Shown in pieces: positions 7,285 to 13,270 of a stretch of DNA of 16,153 nt; positions within the stretch are counted from its first letter, which is position 1, and each line of letters opens with the position of its first letter. This DNA is from JAHIEZ01 sp964598275 (GTDB lineage: Bacteria > Patescibacteriota > Microgenomatia > UBA12405). The notes below the pieces were generated by a model that was not told the DNA's origin, did not search any database, and worked only from the letters and a program-made list of their open reading frames with translations. The translations under genes and the position numbers were made by a program. The stretch is taken from contig CAZRAZ010000016.1 of the NCBI GenBank assembly GCA_964598275.1, positions 1 to 16,153 on the forward strand. Direction: 5' to 3'.

Positions 7285-7851
7285 ATGAAAACACAAGGAC
7301 TTTTATTTTGGCAGCCCCAAAAAGATTTTCTTAAATCTGTTTCCAAAATAGGGGACGGCTGCCTTCTTCTTTTTCTAAATTATGCCATTTGGCTCTTGCT
7401 CTTTTTTGCCGCCTATCTTTTGGTCAAAAACAACCCCAACAGCTTCTGGCAACTTTTAATTATCACTATCCTTGCCGAAACCATTGAGCGATTTGGCAAA
7501 AAACATCTTCTTTGGCCCCGCCCTCTGTACCAAAAGAATAAAACCGTCCCCCGGGGTTTGGTTCAAAGCTGGTACAACACCGGTTCTTTTCCTTCCGGCC
7601 ACGCCGTCAAAACCATTTATTTTTTCCTTTTTTTAATCCAATATCGGCTCGTCAATCCGCTTGCCTGTTTGGCAATTTCTCTGCCCCTAATTATTTTCAG
7701 AGTTCTGGTCGGTTTCCATTACCCCATCGATATTTTGGGCGGCTTTCTTCTTGGTTTTCTCTTGTGGTTGCTTACCAAAAATTTAGTTTTTCCCGATACT
7801 GCCAATCTTTTAATCAAAACCATTTTTGATACTGTTTTTTTTATAAAATAA
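7285..7851 (+). CDS. PAP2 family membrane phosphatase (lipid phosphate or undecaprenyl-diphosphate phosphatase type)
   Basis: This 188-residue protein has about five membrane segments and the full three-part PAP2 signature. The first part is K-X6-R-P in GKKHLLWPRP (K72, R79, P80). The second is P-S-G-H in GSFPSGHAVK (103-106). The third is R-X5-H-X3-D in FRVLVGFHYPIDILGG (R139, H145, D149); the Ser that usually precedes this Arg is Phe here. The His residues act as nucleophile and general acid in removing phosphate from lipid phosphates. Possible roles are recycling undecaprenyl diphosphate or dephosphorylating a polyprenyl-phosphoryl-5-phosphopentose; the nearby DPPR-synthase-like gene makes the second worth considering but does not prove it. 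The length is typical. It opens a + strand pair behind a TATAAT element, and the DUF2298 gene starts 3 bases after its stop. Confidence 0.85.
   Translation: MKTQGLLFWQPQKDFLKSVSKIGDGCLLLFLNYAIWLLLFFAAYLLVKNNPNSFWQLLIITILAETIERFGKKHLLWPRPLYQKNKTVPRGLVQSWYNTGSFPSGHAVKTIYFFLFLIQYRLVNPLACLAISLPLIIFRVLVGFHYPIDILGGFLLGFLLWLLTKNLVFPDTANLLIKTIFDTVFFIK
7842..7847 (+). promoter_or_regulatory. Possible -10 hexamer (TATAAA) 7 bases before the DUF2298 start
   Basis: The stretch TATAAAATAAACCATG contains the last codons and stop of the PAP2 gene and runs into the ATG at 7855. An almost identical string precedes gatC (12965-12979). It may be a secondary start-proximal promoter inside the two-gene unit, or only an AT-rich junction. 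Confidence 0.3.
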
Positions 7852-7854
7852 ACC

Positions 7855-9942
7855 ATGTTGTCTGATCTAAACTATATTATCTTCTGGTGGTTAACTCTGT
7901 TTCTTCTTGGTTTTCTCTCCCTGCCTTTGCTTTTTTTTGTTTTCAAAAAGTTTTGGGACAAAGCCTACATTTTCTCCAAAATTCTTTCCCTTGTTGTTAT
8001 TTCATACCTGGCCTTTGTTCTTTCCCTTTTCAAATTTTTACCCTTTACCAATCTGTCCTTTTTTTTCATTATCCTTTTCTTGCTTTTCCTAAACTATTTT
8101 TTTCTCTCCCAAAACCACAATTTTTCTAAATTTAAAAAAACCCTTAAAAATAATTTACCCTCCTTTTTCTTATCCGAAACTCTCTTTCTCCTTGTTTTAA
8201 TTTTTTGGTCTTATGTTCGCGGCTTTGCTCCCGATATCGAAGGTTTAGAAAAATTTATGGATTGGGGCTTTGTCAATTCCATTATCAAAACTGACTACAT
8301 GCCTCCCCAAGACATGTGGTTTTCCGGTCAGCCTATCAACTATTATTACTTCGGCCATCTTATTTTTGCCTTACTTACCAAAATTTCCGGTATTTCCTCG
8401 GCTATCACTTACAATCTTTCCTTGGCTACCATTTGCGGCCTTACTTTCGCCTCCGGCTTTTCTCTTACCTCTAACCTGATTTTCTTTTTTAGGAAGAAAA
8501 TCAGTCTCCAGAAGATTTTCTTTCCCGCTCTCCTTTCCGCTCTTCTTCTTACTTTCGGCGGTAATCTTCACGCTGTTTACAAAATTGCCAAAATCAATAT
8601 TCAAAACAACGGCCATCTGGTTCTTGCCCCCAAAGCCATTAATCTGGCCGCCAAATCTTATTGGTATCCTGACGCCACCCGCTTTATCGGCGCTGATCCT
8701 GAAACTGACGACAAAACCATTCACGAATTTCCTGCCTACAGTTTTGTTGTCGCCGATTTGCACGGTCATTTAAACAATGTCCCCCTGATTCTCTTTTTCG
8801 TCGCCTTTTTACTTGTCTCCTTTTCCTCTCCTGTTAAAACTCTTGTTCCTTGGTCCCGCTTAATTCCTCTCGGTTTTCTTCTTTCCATCGCTTTCATGAC
8901 CAATGCCTGGGATTTGGCGGTTTATGGTCTTCTTTTTGCCATTCTCACCACCCTGGTCAATTTATATAAATACCCACCCCTAAAAGCTCTAAAAAAAATA
9001 ATCATCAGGGGCCCTATCGTTCTTTTATTTTTCTATCTTTTCACTCTGCCCTTCGCTCTTAATTTTTCTTCCATGACTGAAGGTGTCCGTTTAACCGACA
9101 CCCGCTCACCTTTCTATCAACTTTTTGTTCTCCACGGCGGTTTTTGGCTAATCAATTTCCCTTTTCTTTTCGTTTTTTTTTGTCGCCGCCGCCGAAAAAT
9201 CTCTCCTGCCGATTTTTTTGCTCTGGCCTTAATTATTACCGCTACCATTTTAATTATCATTCCCGAAATAGTTTATCTAAAAGACATCTATATCTACGAA
9301 CATCGCCGCAGTAATACCATGTTCAAACTTGTCTATCAGGCCTTCATTATGTACGCCATCGCCAGTGGTTACGTTCTCTCCCGCCTTAAGCATCTCCTGC
9401 CTCTTTACCCCCGCAGTCTTTATCTTGCCGTCTTTTTTCTCGTTTTTTCTTCCCACATGATTTATCCCTACTTTGCCATCAATTCTTATTACGGCAACCT
9501 GAAAGAATACAAAGGTTTATGGGGTTTGGGTTTTTTAGAAAAATCATACCCCGACAATCTCAAGGCAATTTATTGGCTAAACGATAATCTAAAAGGTCAA
9601 CCGGTGGTTCTCGAAGCAGTGGGGGACAGTTATACCACCTTCAATCAAATTTCTGCCGCTACCGGCTTTCCTACCGTTGAGGGCTGGATAGTTCATGAGT
9701 GGCTTTGGCGGGGTGGTTATGACAAACCTTCAGCCCGTCAAGCCGATGTTTCCCAAATTTATCAAGGCCAGGATCTGCTTAAAATCAAAAGTCTCTTGCA
9801 AAAATACGCCGTTGATTATATCTTTGTCGGTGACAAAGAGGTCGAAAAATACCCCGACTTAAACGAAAACAATTTTGTTAAATTAGGCTTCCCCCTCGTC
9901 GCCTCCTTCGGTCAAACCCGTATCTATCGCGTCGTTCACTAA
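7855..9942 (+). CDS. DUF2298 (Chlor_Arch_YYY) family multi-spanning membrane protein, putative glycosyltransferase
   Basis: This 695-residue protein has many membrane segments. The family's hallmarks are clear: RGFAPDIEGLEKFMDWGF (about 122-139), then MWFSGQPINYYYFGH with the Tyr triplet at 163-165, then HEFPAYSFVVADLHGH (290-305), and further on a YEHRRSNTMFKLVYQ segment. The last ~120 residues are extracytoplasmic in character and end with a YIFVGDKE strand and QTRIYRVVH. DUF2298 proteins occur in Chloroflexi, Archaea and candidate phyla. Their function is not established, but the layout (acidic loop after early helices, polar C-terminal domain) resembles GT-C transferases. It starts 3 bases after the PAP2 stop, so the two are probably one unit. 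Its neighbours suggest it acts on a polyprenyl-linked sugar or a surface glycan; that role is inference. Confidence 0.85.
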   Translation: MLSDLNYIIFWWLTLFLLGFLSLPLLFFVFKKFWDKAYIFSKILSLVVISYLAFVLSLFKFLPFTNLSFFFIILFLLFLNYFFLSQNHNFSKFKKTLKNNLPSFFLSETLFLLVLIFWSYVRGFAPDIEGLEKFMDWGFVNSIIKTDYMPPQDMWFSGQPINYYYFGHLIFALLTKISGISSAITYNLSLATICGLTFASGFSLTSNLIFFFRKKISLQKIFFPALLSALLLTFGGNLHAVYKIAKINIQNNGHLVLAPKAINLAAKSYWYPDATRFIGADPETDDKTIHEFPAYSFVVADLHGHLNNVPLILFFVAFLLVSFSSPVKTLVPWSRLIPLGFLLSIAFMTNAWDLAVYGLLFAILTTLVNLYKYPPLKALKKIIIRGPIVLLFFYLFTLPFALNFSSMTEGVRLTDTRSPFYQLFVLHGGFWLINFPFLFVFFCRRRRKISPADFFALALIITATILIIIPEIVYLKDIYIYEHRRSNTMFKLVYQAFIMYAIASGYVLSRLKHLLPLYPRSLYLAVFFLVFSSHMIYPYFAINSYYGNLKEYKGLWGLGFLEKSYPDNLKAIYWLNDNLKGQPVVLEAVGDSYTTFNQISAATGFPTVEGWIVHEWLWRGGYDKPSARQADVSQIYQGQDLLKIKSLLQKYAVDYIFVGDKEVEKYPDLNENNFVKLGFPLVASFGQTRIYRVVH

Positions 9943-9971
9943 TTACTTTTCAGCGATCACCCCTTTTTTGT

Positions 9972-9977
9972 TATAGT
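9972..9977 (+). promoter_or_regulatory. -10 element (TATAGT) upstream of uvrD
   Basis: The 43-base gap after the DUF2298 gene contains TATAGT, then eight bases (AAAAAAGC), then the ATG at 9986. This puts the predicted transcription start at or within two bases of the start codon. The gap separates the glycan genes from the housekeeping block, so a promoter here makes sense. No clear -35 or Shine-Dalgarno sequence is present. Confidence 0.45.
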
Positions 9978-9985
9978 AAAAAAGC

Positions 9986-11893
9986 ATGACAGATATCCTT
10001 TCTGGTTTAAATCCGGCCCAACTTCAAGCGGTCACTCACTCTGGCACACCTCTGCTGGTTTTGGCCGGCGCCGGCTCCGGCAAGACTCGTGTTTTGACTC
10101 ACCGCGCCGCTTATTTTGTCCAACAAAAATTAGCCAGGCCGGAGGAAATTCTTCTCTTGACCTTTACCAACAAAGCCGCCGGCGAAATGAAAAAAAGAAT
10201 GGCTACCCTCCTTTCCGCTTCTGTCTCTGGCCAAAATCTTTTTGCCGGTACCTTCCATTCTTTTTGTTGTCAACTTCTCCGTCGCCAGGGTCACCATCTT
10301 GGTCTCCCCCCAAATTTTGTTATCTACGACCAATCCGACCAGGAATCTTTAGTCAAAAGCATCCTGCTTGACCAAAACATCGACCCCAAGGAATTTAAAC
10401 CCAAATCAATTCTTTATTTTATTGAAACAGCCAAAAACAATTTTCAACACCCCGACGCTGTCGAGCTTGACAGCTCCGGTTTTTGGAAAAGCCAGGCCGT
10501 CAAAATTTACCGTCAGTATCAAAAAAAATTAACCGAATACCACGCCCTTGATTTCAACGATCTTTTAACCAAAACCCTTGATCTCTTTTTTAACTACCCC
10601 CAAGTTTTGCAAGCTTGCCAAAACAAATATCCTTATGTTTTGGTCGACGAATACCAGGACACCAATCATACTCAATACTTGTTAACCAAACTTCTAGCCC
10701 AAAAAAACAAGCAAATCACCGTTGTCGGCGATGCTTCCCAAGCCATCTACGGCTGGCGCGGCGCTGACTACACCAATCTCAAAAATTTTGTTACTGACTT
10801 TTCTACCACTACCACCGTTAATTTAGAGCAAAATTATCGCTCCACCCAAATCATTCTTTCTGCCGCCAATTCCATTATCAGCAAAAATTCTACTCATCCC
10901 ATTCTAAAACTTTTTACCGACAAAAAGTCCGACGACAAAATCAAAGTTTTTGAGGCCGAATCCGAAATTGCCGAGGCCGATTTTGTCGCCGAAAAAACCG
11001 ACTTTCTCCACCGCCATCTCAACATACCCCTAAAACAAATCGCCGTTCTCTATCGTATGAACGCTCAATCCCGTGTTCTCGAAGAAGCCCTTTTGCGCCG
11101 ATCTATTCCATATGTTCTTTTGGGTGGCACCAGGTTTTATGACCGCTCCGAAGTCAAAGACATTATCTCTATGTTGCGGTTTGCCATCGATCCTGATGAC
11201 CAGATTTCTCTCGACCGCGTCAAAAAGGCCCTTGGCGTTCGTCGTTTCGATCGTTTTCAAAGCCATCTTGATAATCTTGACTTATCACAGATGACCTCTC
11301 TTCAAATTTTAGAATCCCTGATGGTCAATTCCGGCTATTTAGATAAATTTGATCGCAGTCAAGACGAAGATCAACATCGTCTTGAAAACATCAGAGAATT
11401 AAAATCAGTTGCCTCTACCTTTCCCGAAGCCTTGTCCTTTCTGGAAAATATAGCCCTGGTCCAACAAGAATACTCACTTCAGGAAAAAAATAAAAAAAAG
11501 GACGCCCGCGACGGTGTTCGTTTAATGACTCTTCATGGCTCAAAAGGTTTAGAGTTTGAAGCCGTTTTCCTGGTTGGTTTCGAAGAGGGCATCTTGCCTC
11601 ACAGCAATTGTCTCTTGGATGCTTCCCAGGTCGAAGAAGAACGGCGGCTTTGTTACGTTGGTGTTACCCGCGCCAAAGATTACCTTTACATCAGCTATGC
11701 CTCCCGCCGTCTCTATTTTGGTAAATCGTCTTTAGGTGAACCCAGCCGTTTCTTAGCCGACATTCCGAAGAATTTAATCGAATTTGACCTGCCCCGCCAC
11801 GGCTGGGGTCAGTCTCTCAACATTGTTAGGGATTATCGCCGGTCCAATCGTTTTTCTGCCTCTGATTTGGTCTATGACCCTGATATATACTAA
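9986..11893 (+). CDS. uvrD: UvrD/PcrA/Rep family ATP-dependent 3'-5' DNA helicase (superfamily 1A)
   Basis: This 635-residue protein carries the whole SF1A motif set in order: Q motif LNPAQLQAV (9-17), Walker A AGAGSGKT (27-34), Ia LLTFTNKAAGEMKKRM (57-72), Ib GTFHSF (88-93), II VDEYQDTN (220-227), III VVGDASQAIYGWRGAD (246-261), IV NLEQNYRST (279-287), the 2B-domain entry GGTRFYDRSEVKD (380-392), V LMTLHGSKGLEFEAV (513-527), and VI EEERRLCYVGVTRAK (550-564, with the Arg finger near 562). It should unwind DNA in nucleotide excision and mismatch repair or replication restart. It is shorter than the usual 720-780 residues because only about 60 residues follow motif VI; the C-terminal Tudor-like RNA-polymerase-binding tail appears absent. 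UvrD, PcrA and Rep cannot be told apart from motifs alone. femX-like starts 3 bases after its stop. Confidence 0.95.
   Translation: MTDILSGLNPAQLQAVTHSGTPLLVLAGAGSGKTRVLTHRAAYFVQQKLARPEEILLLTFTNKAAGEMKKRMATLLSASVSGQNLFAGTFHSFCCQLLRRQGHHLGLPPNFVIYDQSDQESLVKSILLDQNIDPKEFKPKSILYFIETAKNNFQHPDAVELDSSGFWKSQAVKIYRQYQKKLTEYHALDFNDLLTKTLDLFFNYPQVLQACQNKYPYVLVDEYQDTNHTQYLLTKLLAQKNKQITVVGDASQAIYGWRGADYTNLKNFVTDFSTTTTVNLEQNYRSTQIILSAANSIISKNSTHPILKLFTDKKSDDKIKVFEAESEIAEADFVAEKTDFLHRHLNIPLKQIAVLYRMNAQSRVLEEALLRRSIPYVLLGGTRFYDRSEVKDIISMLRFAIDPDDQISLDRVKKALGVRRFDRFQSHLDNLDLSQMTSLQILESLMVNSGYLDKFDRSQDEDQHRLENIRELKSVASTFPEALSFLENIALVQQEYSLQEKNKKKDARDGVRLMTLHGSKGLEFEAVFLVGFEEGILPHSNCLLDASQVEEERRLCYVGVTRAKDYLYISYASRRLYFGKSSLGEPSRFLADIPKNLIEFDLPRHGWGQSLNIVRDYRRSNRFSASDLVYDPDIY
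11886..11891 (+). promoter_or_regulatory. Possible -10 hexamer (TATACT) overlapping the uvrD stop, 5 bases before the FemX-like ATG
   Basis: TATACT is followed by AAATC and the ATG at 11897; its last T is the first base of the uvrD TAA. The spacing fits the start-proximal -10 pattern in this window. Alternatively the gene is simply read through from uvrD, since only 3 bases separate them. Confidence 0.35.
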
Positions 11894-11896
11894 ATC

Positions 11897-12934
11897 ATGA
11901 TCATCCGCTTGCTTTACACCACCGAAAAAGATCAATATGATGACTTGGTGCTTCATCCCGTTCAAACTTGGGTCTGGGGTGATTTTCAAAAAGATTGCGG
12001 TCATCAGCTTTTTCGTCTCGGTGTTTTTAAAAATAGCAAGATGATTTCAGCCTATTCAGTGGCTTTTCATCGTATTCCCCACCTTCCTTATTCTGTCGGC
12101 ACTATTCTTCGCGGCCCCAAAATTACTGCCGGCATGCTTTCTGCCGTTGCTAAACTGGCCCGCCAGCAACAGGCCATTTTTGTCAAATTCGAGCCCGACG
12201 TTATTCACAAAAAATTTTCTGCCGACGGCTCTGCCGCCATTGTTAATCCCTTGCCCTCCTTTCCCTCTCTTCTTATTTCCCCCAAATCGGCTTTCTATCC
12301 TCACTCTTATATTGTCGATTTAACTCAATCCGAAGAAAAACTTTTAGCCGCTATGCATCCCAAAACCCGCTACAACATCAAAATTGCCAATCGCTATGGG
12401 GTAAAAATTAATGAGTCTAATAGCAGTCAGGCCTTCACCCAATATCTTGATTTAATTTTCGACACCACCGTCCGTCAGGGTTTCTATCTTCACAACCGCG
12501 ATTATCATCGCCGTCAGTGGCAATTTCTTTCCAAAACCGACATTCCCCATTTAATTTCCGCCTCCTATAACAACCAAACCTTATCTTCTTTCATGCTTTT
12601 TTCTTATCAAAATCGCCTTTTTTATCCTTATGGCGGCTCTTTATCTGTCGATCGTCAGGTTATGGCTCCTACTCTTTTAATGTGGGAAGCCATCAAGTTT
12701 GGTAAAAAAATCGGCTGTCACTCTTTTGACATGTGGGGTTCTCTTGGTCCCGATGCCAAGCAATCTGATCCCGCCTTTGGTTTCCATCGTTTCAAGCAGG
12801 GCTTTGGCGGCCAATTGGTTCAATTCGTCGGCAGTTACGATCTGGTTATCAATCCCCCTCTTTACCGTCTTTATCACCTGGTCGACCGCTTCCGTTGGCA
12901 AATTTTACGCCTCAAAGCCAAAATTTTACCCTAA
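11897..12934 (+). CDS. FemX/FemAB-like aminoacyl-tRNA-dependent peptidoglycan bridge ligase (FemAB family, GNAT fold)
   Basis: This 345-residue soluble protein is close to the normal FemX length. The N-terminal GNAT domain has HPVQTWVWGDFQKDCG and SVGTILRGPKI. Then MHPKTRYNIKIANRYGVKI (153-171) is the family's conserved Lys/Arg element. The second GNAT domain has LFYPYGGSLSVDRQVMAPTL (241-260), MWEAIKFGKKIG, SFDMWGSLGPD and FHRFKQGFGGQLVQFVGSYD (297-314), all diagnostic for the FemAB family. Members add amino acids from charged tRNA to the lipid II stem peptide on the cytosolic side, building the peptidoglycan cross-bridge; the amino acid used cannot be read from the sequence. I see no coiled-coil insert of the FemA type, which favours FemX. 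It sits 3 bases after uvrD and 42 bases before gatC. Confidence 0.85.
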   Translation: MIIRLLYTTEKDQYDDLVLHPVQTWVWGDFQKDCGHQLFRLGVFKNSKMISAYSVAFHRIPHLPYSVGTILRGPKITAGMLSAVAKLARQQQAIFVKFEPDVIHKKFSADGSAAIVNPLPSFPSLLISPKSAFYPHSYIVDLTQSEEKLLAAMHPKTRYNIKIANRYGVKINESNSSQAFTQYLDLIFDTTVRQGFYLHNRDYHRRQWQFLSKTDIPHLISASYNNQTLSSFMLFSYQNRLFYPYGGSLSVDRQVMAPTLLMWEAIKFGKKIGCHSFDMWGSLGPDAKQSDPAFGFHRFKQGFGGQLVQFVGSYDLVINPPLYRLYHLVDRFRWQILRLKAKILP

Positions 12935-12940
12935 TAAAAC

Positions 12941-12968
12941 TTATTCCGAACAAAGTGAGGAATGATAA
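12941..12968 (+). repeat. Imperfect inverted repeat between the FemX-like gene and gatC
   Basis: TTATTCC (12941-12947) pairs with GGAAT-g-ATAA (12959-12968), leaving an 11-base loop GAACAAAGTGA. The stem is AT-rich and has no T-run behind it, so a terminator is doubtful. Its right arm overlaps the proposed gatC -10, so it could be an operator or a dispersed palindromic element. Confidence 0.35.
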
Positions 12969-12971
12969 AAT
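12966..12971 (+). promoter_or_regulatory. Possible -10 hexamer (TAAAAT) 5 bases before gatC
   Basis: TAAAAT is followed by AAGCC and the ATG at 12977. The longer context ATAAAATAAGCCATG matches the DUF2298 start region at 14 of 15 positions. It lies in the 42-base gap at the head of the gat genes. No Shine-Dalgarno sequence is nearby. Confidence 0.4.
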
Positions 12972-12976
12972 AAGCC

Positions 12977-13270
12977 ATGGCTTCTCTTGATTTAAAAACC
13001 TTGCGTCACACCGCCCTCTTGGCTCGGCTCAAACTTACCACTGCCGAAGAAAAAAAATTTCTCCCTCAACTTGCCTCTATCCTGGATTATTTCAAAATCT
13101 TAAACCGGGTCAATACTGCCGATGTTCCGGCCTCCTTTCAGGCCGTCTCTCAAAAACCCGTCACTCGCCCGGATATCATTACTCCCGGTCTTTCCCAAAA
13201 ACAGGCTCTTGCCTCCGCCCCCACAAGCCAAAATGGCTATTTTAAAGTCAAGGCTGCCATCGAAAAATAA
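12977..13270 (+). CDS. gatC: Aspartyl/glutamyl-tRNA amidotransferase subunit C
   Basis: This 97-residue protein is of normal GatC length. The N-terminal helices hold the family signature LRHTALLARLKLTTAEEKKF (9-28) followed by LASILDYFKILNRVNTADVP (31-50). The middle has TRPDIITPGLSQKQALASAP, where GatC proteins have R-x-D and N-A-P; here the Asn is Ser. It ends NGYFKVKAAIEK, like the usual G-x-F-x-V-P ending. GatC wraps around and stabilises the GatA-GatB heterodimer, which converts Glu-tRNA(Gln) and Asp-tRNA(Asn) to Gln-tRNA and Asn-tRNA. Its stop overlaps the gatA start (TAATG), so the two are translationally coupled. Confidence 0.92.
   Translation: MASLDLKTLRHTALLARLKLTTAEEKKFLPQLASILDYFKILNRVNTADVPASFQAVSQKPVTRPDIITPGLSQKQALASAPTSQNGYFKVKAAIEK

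Noticed and set aside
8371..8769. Minus-strand 132-residue open frame opposite the DUF2298 gene
   Set aside because: Low-complexity G/K/N-rich translation with no recognisable domain, lying fully antisense to a well-conserved protein region.
9961..9970. CCC followed by six T as a possible terminator after the DUF2298 gene
   Set aside because: No GC-rich stem precedes it; T-runs of this length are common throughout the + strand.
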